From JANSWY01 sp965267245 (lineage in GTDB: Bacteria > Bacteroidota > Bacteroidia > Cytophagales > Cyclobacteriaceae): a DNA stretch of 64,000 nucleotides. A program made the position numbers and the translations under genes. Shown piece by piece: positions 1-9,302 of this stretch; the stretch's first letter is position 1, and every line of letters starts with the position of its first letter. Below the pieces are notes generated by a model. That model saw only the letters and a list, made by a program, of their open reading frames with translations, did not search any database and was not told where the DNA came from. The stretch lies in NCBI GenBank assembly GCA_965267245.1, contig OZ253939.1:3472001-3536000 (forward strand). The letters are read 5' to 3'.

Positions 1-933
1 AGTGTCCATTGCCGTCATGACCTGATTGAATATATGCCAACCACTTTGGCTGTCACCCCAGACCCCAAATGAAATTTTGTCCCCATTGGGTATCATTTTT
101 TTGGAGTAGACTTTTGAGTAAATTCCTTCCTGTTCTATCCGAAAGTTTATATCACCTTCAATAGCTGGTATGGAGACCAGAAAGACGCCATCTGTGCTTT
201 TTGCGAGCAATGATTGGTCTAACTCCCCATTGCCCAGACTCCAATGAAGTTTGGCCTCACCTGGTTTTTCACTCACCCAACGAAGAAAGAATTGACCATC
301 TCCACTTTTCTGTAGAACGGGATCAGTTAGAAGAATTGGACCATTCGTATCGTTGTTATCCAACATCTGTTTTCTATTTTGTAACCAAACTGAATCTTCA
401 TCCATTTGATCCAAAACAAATTCTTGCCAGGTATTTGCCTCCACATTTGATACAGCCCGGAGGCCTCCTTTCATCGCGTTGTTAATGACTCTGACAACTA
501 AAGTGACTGAATCAAGATCTTCATCCACCGGAAATACGGGTCCATCAATTCTGGGAATTTGCTTACCATCGACGAATATTTGGGCACCATCATCGGCATT
601 AACGATCAATACCCCCTTTTTCAGTGAAAGCTGTTTCCTATACCAGATACTGTGATCAGGCAATAGAATCCTATGCGGTAAATCCAGTTCTTCACGCTCC
701 TGAAATTCCGGTATATCAACAACTATCCCCTTAGAAGTATCAGACATTAACACCTCCCAGGATTCAGAGAAAGAAACTCCGTTTGGAAAAACTTCTCCCT
801 GTTTTTCACTATAGTCAAGGTTCTGGTAAGCTACTCCTTTGAAAGAAGCTTCCAGATGCTGTGGTTTATTATCCATACACGAATAGAATGCTACCAGAAC
901 TATGAGAGTGATTATGATTCTCAATTGATTCAA
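1..933 (-). CDS. Lipoprotein metallophosphoesterase, 3' end beyond window
   Basis: This gene enters from the left edge, so only the first 311 residues are visible. I chose a TTG start at 933, which overlaps the stop of the upstream hydrolase gene (TTGA). It gives a basic N-terminus, a hydrophobic stretch and a lipobox ending VAFYSC, with Cys19 as the lipidation site; a second TTG at 924 is possible and there is no in-frame ATG. Residues 30-285 look like a beta-rich accessory region. At residue 290 begins GVWGDSQSGWH, which matches the first metal-binding motif (GDxQ type) of calcineurin-like phosphoesterases; the remaining motifs lie outside the window. By family it should hydrolyse phosphate esters at the cell surface or in the periplasm. 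It is last in a susC-susD-phosphatase operon, which supports a role in releasing phosphate from an imported organic compound. The substrate is unknown. Confidence 0.75.
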   Translation of the reverse strand, partial: MNQLRIIITLIVLVAFYSCMDNKPQHLEASFKGVAYQNLDYSEKQGEVFPNGVSFSESWEVLMSDTSKGIVVDIPEFQEREELDLPHRILLPDHSIWYRKQLSLKKGVLIVNADDGAQIFVDGKQIPRIDGPVFPVDEDLDSVTLVVRVINNAMKGGLRAVSNVEANTWQEFVLDQMDEDSVWLQNRKQMLDNNDTNGPILLTDPVLQKSGDGQFFLRWVSEKPGEAKLHWSLGNGELDQSLLAKSTDGVFLVSIPAIEGDINFRIEQEGIYSKVYSKKMIPNGDKISFGVWGDSQSGWHIFNQVMTAMDT

Positions 934-2006
934 TTGGCTGCAATGCTTATGGAGTTTCCAGCTTTTGGCTGTTCATACTTCACACCAAGTAACTCAGCCA
1001 CAGTTCTCGCAACCTGGTTCTGGTAAAATTGACCAGATGACTTCACCTCGCCGATTGCTTTTACATCCGGACCTATCATAGCTATCCAGATTTGGTCTGC
1101 ATTTGGAATTCTGGTTCCGTGGTGTTTCCAGGTTTCTTTTGGAGTTGTCCCTCTACCGTGATCGGTTGTTATGATCATAGAAGTTTTGCCTTTGTATTGA
1201 GGATCCGATTGTACAAAATCCCAGATCTCTTTGATGTAGGCATCTGTTTGCTTAGCTGATTTAAGGTATTCATCATACTTGCCATCATGTGCAAAATCAT
1301 CCGTTTCGCCGTAAGCAATGTATAACACACGAGGCTTCTCAGTTTTCAAAGCCTCCATGGCGTAGTGATGGGTAAAAACATCCAATCTCACACTCCCCCA
1401 GGGGCTTCTGATCTCTTCCTGCAATTTGTTCAGGAATTTTTCCTTATCTGTTTTTGGATTACTGATTTTTTCAAACCCAGCGTTTACAGGAACATTGCTA
1501 CGATTCTCATTGATTATATAAGGAAACACATCCCAGGAACCAAATGCATATACTCTCCCCTTGAATTGTTTTTTGCCATTTAAATATTCTAAAACCGTAA
1601 CATTAGGATTGTCAAGTTTGCTATTACTATTGATGTTTTCATCATCAGCATATCCACAAAGAATTTCGTTATAACCGGGATAACTGAACCACATGTTATT
1701 GGTACAATTTACTTTGTTATCATACTTTCTGTTACCCAAAAGCTGGCCTTCTGTACCAATGGTATACCAGAAAAATGGCATCAACATTTTTCTCCTCTCC
1801 AGGTAATCATCATTCCAAAATTCCTTTACAAGCTCTTCTGGTTTCTCAACATACCCGGAATCATCAATAAGCAGAGAGTCAGCTCCGTTAAAAAGCTCCT
1901 GCCATCTAAGACCATCCAGGGTAATCAAAATAACATTCTCAGTCTTCTGTGCTACAAGAACATATTGTGCACAGCATAAAAATATGAGTACTAGTATCTT
2001 TTTCAT
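930..2006 (-). CDS. Secreted alkaline-phosphatase-superfamily hydrolase
   Basis: This 358-residue protein has a Sec signal peptide (residues 1-20). Superfamily metal ligands are recognisable: Asp31 in LITLDGLRW, the ETDDFAH motif (Asp236/237, His240), TTDHGRG (Asp282, His283) and the WKHHG histidines (295/296). The likely nucleophile is Ser108 in FSYPGYNE, in the position held by Thr in nucleotide pyrophosphatases. The family includes phosphodiesterases, phosphomonoesterases and phosphonoacetate hydrolase, and the sequence alone does not separate these. It lies downstream of susC/susD and overlaps the start of a second phosphoesterase gene, so it probably acts in the periplasm or at the cell surface on the compound handled by the Sus pair. 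Because phosphonate-type genes lie on the other side of the regulator, a phosphonate ester or phospholipid head group is a reasonable but unproven substrate. Confidence 0.8.
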   Translation of the reverse strand: MKKILVLIFLCCAQYVLVAQKTENVILITLDGLRWQELFNGADSLLIDDSGYVEKPEELVKEFWNDDYLERRKMLMPFFWYTIGTEGQLLGNRKYDNKVNCTNNMWFSYPGYNEILCGYADDENINSNSKLDNPNVTVLEYLNGKKQFKGRVYAFGSWDVFPYIINENRSNVPVNAGFEKISNPKTDKEKFLNKLQEEIRSPWGSVRLDVFTHHYAMEALKTEKPRVLYIAYGETDDFAHDGKYDEYLKSAKQTDAYIKEIWDFVQSDPQYKGKTSMIITTDHGRGTTPKETWKHHGTRIPNADQIWIAMIGPDVKAIGEVKSSGQFYQNQVARTVAELLGVKYEQPKAGNSISIAAN

Positions 2007-2033
2007 GGTGATTTGGTTTGTTGGTTTTGAGAA

Positions 2034-2067
2034 AATTAGGCAGCAAGTGCTAAAAGCACCTACTGCC
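2034..2067 (-). terminator. Hairpin between susD-like gene and phosphatase gene
   Basis: On the minus strand a strong two-part hairpin (GGCAG pairing with CTGCC outside, GTGC with GCAC inside, five-base loop) lies just after the susD-like gene and is followed by TAATTTTC. The T run is short, so it may be a partial terminator that lowers expression of the two phosphoesterase genes relative to susCD, or a hairpin that protects the 3' end of the susCD transcript. Confidence 0.5.
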
Positions 2068-2101
2068 GGGGGTTTAGCATATCAATCTAATGAAGAGGCT
2101 C

Positions 2102-3547
2102 TTATTGCTCCCACCATCCTTGAGAGTTGATATTATCAGTTCCTCCCTGATCGGATACTGCCTGCTGATAATTTTGTGTATTCAATGTCTGTTCTTCGTC
2201 TGGATAGAGGAACCTAACTGGTACCACATCGCCATTTACATTATCCGGACCCGGAGTGATCACTGATGGAAAACCTGTTCTTCTATAATCATACCAGGCT
2301 TCTGCACTGACCATGAATGAAGCAATCCATTTTTGTGTAATGATTGTTTCTAATTCATCGTCATAGGCCACACCAGTTTGTGCAAGATATGTTGTGAAAT
2401 CCTGGTCTGTGTTCCAGTATTCAAACGAAGCTCTAATTCCATTTTCATAGAAAGTTTGAGCGTTACCGGTAATCAGATTCCTTTGTGCCGCTTCGGCTAA
2501 AATGAACTGCAATTCTGCATATTGCATCAATACGGCATTCACAGAATTAGGTGATTCCCAGAATAAGGTCTGGTTCAATCGTGAAACATTGGAAGCACCA
2601 CCATTAAATGTTGTTGCATTGTTTTCACTTAATCCATTTGGCAATCCAACAAATAATGTTGGATCATCATCCGGGCTATCTGTAGGTTGGAACCAGGTGT
2701 TTAGCCTGTTGTCGTTAAATCCTTTCAGAACTGCTTCACTGGTTGTACTTAACCTGTGCTCATCAAACCCACCTATTCTTCCTGTGCTTATTGGGAAAGA
2801 GGTTGCGTTGCTTGTTGCAGGGTAAGTCAATAAAGCATTATCCGAGTTACCTTCAAATATTGGGCTACCAGAAACTATTTGCTGCATTTCAGAGGAAACA
2901 TCAGTCACATTAGAAATCCTCATGAGGTATCTCAATCGTAGTGAATTAGCCAACTTTCTCCATTGAGCTATGTTCCCACCATATATCAAATCCCCTCCAA
3001 GTATAGCCTGCCCCTCTGATAATAATTGATCGGCTGTTGCCAGGTCTGCTAGAATTCCTTCGTAGACTTGTTGCTGACTGTTATATGTTGGCTGGAAGTT
3101 TCCATCCGTCTGACCTTTGATGGCATCCTGATATGGTATTGCACCCCAGTTATCAGTCAATATGGAATACATCCATGATTTAAGTACCAAACCAATCCCC
3201 TCGTAACTGGTGTTTGGGTTTTGTTCATCTCTGCTTTGCTCCAGGATTAATTCAACCTCTGAAAGGTTTCCATACAGATCTCTCCAAAGACCACTTTGTG
3301 AGCCCCAGTTGTATCTGTCAAAATCGGTAAAGTTGATTTTTGCAGTCAGTTGAGAAACAATATTTCCCTGGTGCCACCCAAATAATGCCACATCATTTAA
3401 TGTGTTTGAGATCACTGTGCTCAAAAGTAAGTCTGCGCTTACTGCTTCTGGTTCATTCGGGTTTGAATTGATTTCTTCAAAGTCATTTGTACATGCACCC
3501 AGGAAAAGAATTAGCGCAAGTACAGTTGTTATTCTTATTAATTTCAT
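2102..3547 (-). CDS. SusD/RagB-like outer-membrane nutrient-binding lipoprotein
   Basis: This 481-residue lipoprotein has a signal peptide ending LFLGAC (Cys19). The N-terminal INSNPNEPEAV segment and the RKLANSLRLRYLMRIS helix are typical of the SusD-like family (the PF12771 type). SusD proteins form a lid over their TonB-dependent partner at the cell surface and capture the substrate for import. It sits 24 bases after the susC-like gene and belongs to the same operon. The neighbours are phosphoesterases rather than glycoside hydrolases, so the ligand is probably not a polysaccharide; an organophosphorus compound is inferred from context only. Confidence 0.92.
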   Translation of the reverse strand: MKLIRITTVLALILFLGACTNDFEEINSNPNEPEAVSADLLLSTVISNTLNDVALFGWHQGNIVSQLTAKINFTDFDRYNWGSQSGLWRDLYGNLSEVELILEQSRDEQNPNTSYEGIGLVLKSWMYSILTDNWGAIPYQDAIKGQTDGNFQPTYNSQQQVYEGILADLATADQLLSEGQAILGGDLIYGGNIAQWRKLANSLRLRYLMRISNVTDVSSEMQQIVSGSPIFEGNSDNALLTYPATSNATSFPISTGRIGGFDEHRLSTTSEAVLKGFNDNRLNTWFQPTDSPDDDPTLFVGLPNGLSENNATTFNGGASNVSRLNQTLFWESPNSVNAVLMQYAELQFILAEAAQRNLITGNAQTFYENGIRASFEYWNTDQDFTTYLAQTGVAYDDELETIITQKWIASFMVSAEAWYDYRRTGFPSVITPGPDNVNGDVVPVRFLYPDEEQTLNTQNYQQAVSDQGGTDNINSQGWWEQ

Positions 3548-3571
3548 GATTTTGTAAGTTTTATGGTTGAC

Positions 3572-6500
3572 TTAAAATTTTGCGCTTAAGTTGAAACCAA
3601 TGCTTCTTGAAGAAGGAGTTGCCATATCTTCTACACCAGGTACAATTGTTCCTCCATTAAAGGAAAGCGTTTCAGGGTCGAAGTGCTCATTTTCAGTCCA
3701 AAGAGCAAGGTTTCTCCCCACTACAGAAAGTGTGATGGACTGTACAGGTGATTTAGTTAACCATTTGGTAGGGATCGTATATCCCAATTGAACCTCTCTA
3801 AGTTTCAAGAAGGAAGCATCATACATACCAACCTCTTCGTTACCTCTGTTGTATCTCCACCAGTAGTAGTCTCTTCCGCTTATTCTCACATCATTTACTC
3901 TGTAAGAACCGTCACCGTTATCGATAACTCCTTCAGAGATAATTCCTTCTTCTCTACCAACCGCGGTGAAATCCATCATTCCTGACGTTCCACCTATTAA
4001 TACCGTTCTGGAATTAACCACTCCACCTTGTCTCCAGTCGAAAAGAACTCCCAGGTTTACACCTTTGAAGGTGAAATTATTCTGGAAACCCACCATGAAG
4101 TCCGGGTTGTAGTTGCCAAGGTTTCTTAATTCAGGGTCACGTAAAGCAAAACCGTCTTCATTATGGATTACCTGTCCATGGAATTCATTTCCTGGATCAT
4201 CTACGAGGGTGAATCCTGTACCATATACATCCCCCATTCTACCGCCTTCTTTGGCTAATACCTGAACGTAATTGCTCGAAATCACATACGTGTCCAGACC
4301 ATCGGCCAATTCTATGACTTTACCTCTGTTTCTAGTGAAGTTTACATTGGTATTCCATTCAAATCCGCTATTGGTTTTAACAGGTGTTGCAGAAAGCATG
4401 ATTTCGATTCCCTGGTTTTCAATTTCACCAGCATTGATAATCCTGGACTCAAATCCGGAAGTGATTGACACAGGAAGTGTCAAAATCTGGTTTTGAGTGT
4501 TGGACTTGTAGTAAGTCACATCGATACCAGCTCTTCCTTCAAAAAACCGAATATCGGTACCGACTTCCCATGACATTGCCTCTTCAGGCTTCAGCTCTTC
4601 GTTTTTCAGAATAGTAGAGGCACTTACTCTCTGAGCATTACCCCATGGTTCATTGAAAGCATAAGTATTTCTCAATGAGTACGGATCAGTATCATTACCC
4701 ACGATCGCCCATCCTGCTCTCAGTTTCAAGAAAGATATGGCACTTGGCAGTGAAACCATGTCAGAGATAATTCCTGATAATCCTATTGATGGGTAGAAGT
4801 ATGAATTGTTATCACCAGGCAGTGTACTTGACCAGTCATTTCTACCTGTAACATCTAGGAATACTACGTTTTGGAAGGATACATTAGCAAAACCATATAA
4901 ACTATTTACTACTTTTTCATCGTCAAAGTGAGTTTTCGAAAGTGGTTCTGCTGCATTTCCAAAATTGTAAATACCTGGCACAGAAAGCGCATTTGCACTT
5001 ATCCTTCTATATCTGTTTTCATTTTCTCTTCGGTTACCACCCAATGAAACACCAAACTGCCATCCATTTTCAAGGTCCTTATTATAGGATAGTAAGAAGT
5101 CAGTATTAGTCTCTTTAAAGTAGATATAATCTTCTCTATACTGTCCATTCGCGAATCGCTGTGTACTGAATGCTCTCTTACTAACCCTTAAATCGTTGAA
5201 GTAATCAGTTCCGGATCTTACCATCAGGTTCAATCCCTCTGCCAATTCAAAATCCAATCTTAGATTTCCGAATATTCTATCCTTATCAAATGCATTGGTA
5301 TTCTCAAACATGGTGAAATAAGGATTGTCGTGCCAGTTGTAGTTATAGTTGTACTGCTGAATTCCTTCAAGACCTGGTTGCCAGTAATCTTTCAATGTAT
5401 TCATGTCTATTTGTCTTCCAAACCAAACCCACAAATACATAATATTTTCTGTACCATATGAGTTATTGGGCCTGTTTTTACTGAAGCTATTTACATAGTT
5501 GATCGAAGAAGAGACTTTGAACCAATCTGTTAGATTGTATGAGCCATTTACGGCAAACGTTCTTCGGTTATAATCGGTATTTGGAAGGATCCCTTCATTG
5601 CTTAGGTCGGTGTAGGACGTGCGTAAATTTCCTTTCTCATTTGAACCACTAATGGCAAAATTGGTAGTAACTGTTCTACCTGTTTCAAAAAAGTCTTCGA
5701 TGTTATTTGGATGAGCAACCCATGGAAGTGGAGTGGCTGTATCTGTAAACAGACCGTTGGCATCTTTTGGCCTTACTGCCCAATCACCAGCCCTCAAACC
5801 TGATGATGTAGGGCTGTTGTGTTGAACGATTAGTCTTCCATCCAGTCTTGGCCCCCAGCTTTCATCGATATTATCATTGACACCAGCACCAAAACCATCT
5901 CCAAATTCAAATTCTCCGCCGGCACCCTGTCCGTATTCATTTTGGTATTTCGGGATTCTCAAGGGTTTCTCAAAAGTCACATTTTGGTTGTATGAAACGC
6001 TGAATCCTTTTTTACCTTTCCCAGATTTTGTAGTGATCAGTATAACACCATTGGCTCCTCTTGATCCATAAAGCGCAGTGGCATTTGGACCTTTCAAGAC
6101 TGAGATTGACTCAATGTCATCAGGATTGATATCCTGGGCACCATTACCATAATCTGTTTCCAGGTTTCCTTCAGCTCTGTTGCTAATAGTACTGTTACTA
6201 ATAGGAATTCCATCCACCACAAATAATGGAGAGTTATTTCCAGGTATCAATGAGCTCTCACCTCTTATAGTAATTAAAGAAGTAGAACCAACACCAGAGT
6301 TTCCACCCACAATCTGGACACCGGCTACTTTTCCCGCCAGGGAATTTACTACATTACTTTCTCGCGCAGTAACCAATTCATCTCCCTGAACTTCCTGAAC
6401 GGCATAACCTAATGCTTTCACTTCCCGCTCCACACCTAGTGCAGTAACGACAAGTTCATTTAATCTTTCAGTTCCAACTTTCAGATTTATATCAACAACA

Positions 6501-6796
6501 GATCTTGCTCCGATCTCCGTTTCTACGGTTTCATAACCGATACTGGAAAAAACCAGTGTGGTAACCTCGTCAGGAAGGCTTAGAGAGTACTCTCCGTTGA
6601 TTCCTGTAATGGTACCGATTGTTTCATTTCCTTTCGCAACGACTGTCACTGCGGGTAAACCTTCACCGGTTTCCTCATCGATAACAGTTCCGTTGACTTG
6701 CCTGTTTTGTGCTGACAAAACTGAGGCGAAGAGCAACATAAGGCAAGTCAATTGAGCTGCCTTGTTAGTTAGTGCTTTCAGTAGCTTTAGTTTCAT
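3572..6796 (-). CDS. SusC/RagA-family TonB-dependent outer-membrane transporter
   Basis: A TonB-dependent importer of 1074 residues when started at the ATG at 6796 (MKLKLLKAL), which gives a clean signal peptide ending SVLSAQ; an upstream in-frame ATG at 6850 would add 18 residues that spoil it. After the signal come a carboxypeptidase-regulatory-like beta domain (about 30-100), a plug domain with the family motif DDIESISVLKGPNATALYGS, and a long beta-barrel ending in the aromatic NLSAKF. It works with the SusD lipoprotein downstream to move a bound nutrient across the outer membrane using TonB energy. Genes for two phosphoesterases follow in the same direction. The divergent XRE-cupin gene is the likely regulator. 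Confidence 0.95.
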   Translation of the reverse strand: MKLKLLKALTNKAAQLTCLMLLFASVLSAQNRQVNGTVIDEETGEGLPAVTVVAKGNETIGTITGINGEYSLSLPDEVTTLVFSSIGYETVETEIGARSVVDINLKVGTERLNELVVTALGVEREVKALGYAVQEVQGDELVTARESNVVNSLAGKVAGVQIVGGNSGVGSTSLITIRGESSLIPGNNSPLFVVDGIPISNSTISNRAEGNLETDYGNGAQDINPDDIESISVLKGPNATALYGSRGANGVILITTKSGKGKKGFSVSYNQNVTFEKPLRIPKYQNEYGQGAGGEFEFGDGFGAGVNDNIDESWGPRLDGRLIVQHNSPTSSGLRAGDWAVRPKDANGLFTDTATPLPWVAHPNNIEDFFETGRTVTTNFAISGSNEKGNLRTSYTDLSNEGILPNTDYNRRTFAVNGSYNLTDWFKVSSSINYVNSFSKNRPNNSYGTENIMYLWVWFGRQIDMNTLKDYWQPGLEGIQQYNYNYNWHDNPYFTMFENTNAFDKDRIFGNLRLDFELAEGLNLMVRSGTDYFNDLRVSKRAFSTQRFANGQYREDYIYFKETNTDFLLSYNKDLENGWQFGVSLGGNRRENENRYRRISANALSVPGIYNFGNAAEPLSKTHFDDEKVVNSLYGFANVSFQNVVFLDVTGRNDWSSTLPGDNNSYFYPSIGLSGIISDMVSLPSAISFLKLRAGWAIVGNDTDPYSLRNTYAFNEPWGNAQRVSASTILKNEELKPEEAMSWEVGTDIRFFEGRAGIDVTYYKSNTQNQILTLPVSITSGFESRIINAGEIENQGIEIMLSATPVKTNSGFEWNTNVNFTRNRGKVIELADGLDTYVISSNYVQVLAKEGGRMGDVYGTGFTLVDDPGNEFHGQVIHNEDGFALRDPELRNLGNYNPDFMVGFQNNFTFKGVNLGVLFDWRQGGVVNSRTVLIGGTSGMMDFTAVGREEGIISEGVIDNGDGSYRVNDVRISGRDYYWWRYNRGNEEVGMYDASFLKLREVQLGYTIPTKWLTKSPVQSITLSVVGRNLALWTENEHFDPETLSFNGGTIVPGVEDMATPSSRSIGFNLSAKF

Positions 6797-7038
6797 AGAA
6801 AAATTGATTAGGTCAACAAAATTTTTGTTTCCAGCAATTTCCCTTTTCACCTTGAAGCTATCGTAACTGAAATGTTAATCACTAAAGAATATTATGCCCC
6901 TAATCCACCAATATCTTAACGGTTTGATCATTTACAAATATGAAACCTCAGGAATCTTTTTGGTAATATTGAAATGTGTTATTGGAACATTAAGAATTGC
7001 AATTTTTTGAAGAGTTTCCTATTTGTAAACCTTACATC
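6797..7038. promoter_or_regulatory. Divergent control region between susC-like gene and XRE regulator
   Basis: This 242-base AT-rich region separates the susC-like gene (minus) from the regulator (plus) and must hold both promoters. On the minus strand CATATTTG (6935-6942) matches the Bacteroidota -7 element TAnnTTTG at seven of eight positions and would give a leader of about 130 bases for the susC operon. I found no convincing -33 element or clear operator palindrome. Confidence 0.4.
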
Positions 7039-7608
7039 ATGAAAAACGGAAATACCCACTGGATCAGTAGTAAGCTTCGATCAGAGCGAAACAATAAGAA
7101 TATCTCCCTCAATAAACTCAGTGAGCGATCAGAATTGAGCAAAGGACTTCTTTCAAAAATTGAGAATTCAAGAACAGTACCCTCTCTACCAGTTTTCCTC
7201 AATATCCTGGATGCACTTGAGATTTCTCCCAAAGATTTTTTTGAAGACATGTACCTTCATGATGGAAAAAACTTCCAGCATATCAAAAGAAAACATGGTA
7301 CACCCATTACCAAAGAGGGCAGGATTGGGTTTACATACCAATCCCTTTTGAGTCAAAATATTTCTGGGATCACAGTTGATGTGGTGCATTTGAGAATTGA
7401 GCCTTACGCCAAGGCTGAACCTACCACAACAGATGGTTATGAATACAAATATGTGATTAAAGGTAAAGCCAATTACAGGGTAGGAAATGAAACCATTTTG
7501 ATTCAGGAAGGAGACTCCTTGTTTTTTGATTCCAGAGTTCCTCATCAACCAATACCGATAGATGACTGGGCCTGCGAAATGTTAGTAATTTACTTCCTCA
7601 CCCAATAA
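7039..7608 (+). CDS. XRE-family regulator with C-terminal cupin domain
   Basis: Started at the ATG at 7039 the protein has 189 residues; an in-frame ATG at 6997 would add 14 residues unrelated to the family. Residues 8-62 form a helix-turn-helix of the XRE/Cro type (SLNKLSERSELSKGLLSKIE), followed by a linker and a cupin beta-barrel (about 105-185) with GKANYRVGNETILIQEGD and a PHQP motif. Such proteins sense small molecules through the cupin and control neighbouring catabolic genes. It is divergent from the susCD operon, and its 3' end overlaps the convergent FAD oxidoreductase gene by 27 bases, so it sits between the import arm and the catabolic arm. It is the obvious candidate regulator for both; this is inference from position. 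Confidence 0.88.
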   Translation: MKNGNTHWISSKLRSERNNKNISLNKLSERSELSKGLLSKIENSRTVPSLPVFLNILDALEISPKDFFEDMYLHDGKNFQHIKRKHGTPITKEGRIGFTYQSLLSQNISGITVDVVHLRIEPYAKAEPTTTDGYEYKYVIKGKANYRVGNETILIQEGDSLFFDSRVPHQPIPIDDWACEMLVIYFLTQ

Positions 7609-8721
7609 TTCGCTAATTGTTTCCTGTGCCAACCCAAAAGACAATGTCATCCCAGCACCACTCAAACCCGTCACGATGGTTACCCCTTCTTCGGGTTTGA
7701 GTATGAGCTCGGTTTTCCCTGGGATTTTAGAATAAATGCCATGCCATCTTTCTTTAATGGCATAGTGGTCAATCTTCAGGAATGTTCGGAGGTAATCAAA
7801 TATCAAAGTGGTAATGTCCTCATTGTCAAACGGCATATGATCTAATCCATATTCATGAGAGTCTCCAATAACAAGCTCATGATCATCATTTTGAGAGACT
7901 AATAAATGAACGCCCCATTTTTCAAAATCCTTATCGGTTAAATTATACCTAGCACTCACTCTCTTTAAGGACGGACAATCGCTAAAGGAAGCATAATGTC
8001 TTAGGGTCAAACCTGCACACAAAGATGGACCCAGGTCCAATTTTGGTAGAGGTTTGGTTCGCAACATATTCAATTTGACTTTTTCCAAACCTGAAGTTTG
8101 AAGTAGTTCAGGATAAAGTATTTCAAAATCGGAACCAGAGCAAATGATGATATTTTCAGCACAATATTGAGTATCAAATGTAGAAACAATTCCAGAAGAA
8201 ATATTGGTAACAGCTTTTCCGAATTGGATTGTAACATTTTCAATACTCCCGAGATATGTTGCCAATTGATTGATTGCCTTATAGGGATTAACAGTGAGTT
8301 CAGTCTTACTCAGCAAACCACCTCTAAGTCCTTCTGTAATTATATGTGGATACTTTTTTTGAATGACATTTGGAGAGATTAATTCGCAATCATATAAACC
8401 CAAATTGATATCCATAAACTCATTGAGGACGTCCCACTCATCGTCATGGTACACCAAATGAAGTGAACCATTCTCTTTAAACCAGGTTTTTGACAGACTT
8501 CCTAATTCCATCCAGGTTTCCCGGCTCTTCATAGCTCGGTCAAATAAATGTCCTTTTGGCTGACCAATGGGCCAAACCAATCCAAAATTTCGGACGGAAG
8601 CACTCAAAGCAAACTGATTCTTTTCCAACACTAAAACTGTTTTGCCCTTCTTACTTGCTTCATAGGCATGCGCCAGTCCAACGATTCCGGCCCCTACTAC
8701 TATAACATCATACTTTTTCAT
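7582..8721 (-). CDS. TIGR03364-type FAD-dependent oxidoreductase, phosphonate-linked
   Basis: This 379-residue flavoenzyme of the DAO family begins with the dinucleotide-binding motif VVGAGIVGLAHAYEA and continues with SASVRNFGLVWPIGQP, a hallmark of the TIGR03364 (HpnW) clade. Near the C-terminus WHGIYSK and GLSGAGMTLSFGLA also fit that clade. Members occur beside phosphonatase-like or phosphonate transport genes and are thought to oxidise an amino- or N-alkyl-aminophosphonate, giving an aldehyde or a dealkylated amine. The start codon overlaps the stop of the HD-domain gene (ATGA), so the two are translationally coupled. The enzyme is cytoplasmic, with no signal peptide. The exact substrate cannot be read from the sequence. 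Confidence 0.85.
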   Translation of the reverse strand: MKKYDVIVVGAGIVGLAHAYEASKKGKTVLVLEKNQFALSASVRNFGLVWPIGQPKGHLFDRAMKSRETWMELGSLSKTWFKENGSLHLVYHDDEWDVLNEFMDINLGLYDCELISPNVIQKKYPHIITEGLRGGLLSKTELTVNPYKAINQLATYLGSIENVTIQFGKAVTNISSGIVSTFDTQYCAENIIICSGSDFEILYPELLQTSGLEKVKLNMLRTKPLPKLDLGPSLCAGLTLRHYASFSDCPSLKRVSARYNLTDKDFEKWGVHLLVSQNDDHELVIGDSHEYGLDHMPFDNEDITTLIFDYLRTFLKIDHYAIKERWHGIYSKIPGKTELILKPEEGVTIVTGLSGAGMTLSFGLAQETISELLGEEVNY

Positions 8722-9302
8722 ACTTTATGCTTTCTGCTTGTCAGGTGACTAGTAATCATGGACCTATATTTCATTGTTTTATGACTCACCACTTTGGGAT
8801 CACGAGCAGCTTCATCAATTCTTCTTAACCTAATGGCCTCATTGAACAATTCACTTTTTTCAAAAGAACTAAGCTCATCTCTGGTCATGTAAAGGTCTGG
8901 AGCAAGAAACAACGAATCATCTCCTGTACTCTTTTTTCTGTAGCGAAACTCTTTGGTCTTAACATATCGTTTGGCGTCCAACTGGCTTGTCACCAAATCA
9001 CAAATTCTTTCAGAAAACCCTTGCTCGGATAAGAATGCTGCGCCAATCATTTCATGGTCCTTTCTGATAAATCCTCCAACCTGAGGTTTTTTGATGAATG
9101 GATTACAAAATATCCCAATGTCATGCAAAAATGCCGCAATGATAAATTCTTCATCTTCTCCCTGAACCTCCGACAAATGGGCTGCCTGCTGCATGTGTTG
9201 GACGATCGTAACATGCTCATCATACTGCCGGAAGCCATACATTTCGATCAAATCGAACAGGGCATTGACAATTTCAATGATATTTTTACTGGACCAGTTC
9301 AT
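8718..9302 (-). CDS. PhnZ-like HD-domain oxygenase homologue (phosphonate degradation)
   Basis: This 194-residue HD-domain protein resembles the mixed-valent di-iron oxygenases PhnZ and TmpB, which cleave the C-P bond of 1-hydroxy-alkylphosphonates to release phosphate. Visible ligands are His36, the HD pair His60-Asp61 (AFLHDIG), His83 in RKDHEMIGAAFL and Asp163 in RRIDEAARDP, and the family signature AKRYV includes Lys111. The position before AKRYV that is normally a metal-binding His is Gln107 (SQLDAKRYV), so the second iron site may be altered. No alpha-ketoglutarate hydroxylase (PhnY/TmpA) is adjacent; the partner is instead a flavin oxidoreductase. The gene overlaps both neighbours by four bases (ATGA). 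A role in organophosphonate breakdown is supported by family and context, but catalysis of the standard reaction is uncertain. Confidence 0.82.
   Translation of the reverse strand: MNWSSKNIIEIVNALFDLIEMYGFRQYDEHVTIVQHMQQAAHLSEVQGEDEEFIIAAFLHDIGIFCNPFIKKPQVGGFIRKDHEMIGAAFLSEQGFSERICDLVTSQLDAKRYVKTKEFRYRKKSTGDDSLFLAPDLYMTRDELSSFEKSELFNEAIRLRRIDEAARDPKVVSHKTMKYRSMITSHLTSRKHKV

Noticed and set aside
201..485. Plus-strand open frame of 94 codons
   Set aside because: It lies antisense to the partial lipoprotein metallophosphoesterase gene, has no signal, motif or promoter, and the minus strand reads with a lipobox and metal motif.
7186..7548. Minus-strand open frame inside the regulator gene
   Set aside because: It is antisense to a well-supported XRE-cupin gene and shows no domain.
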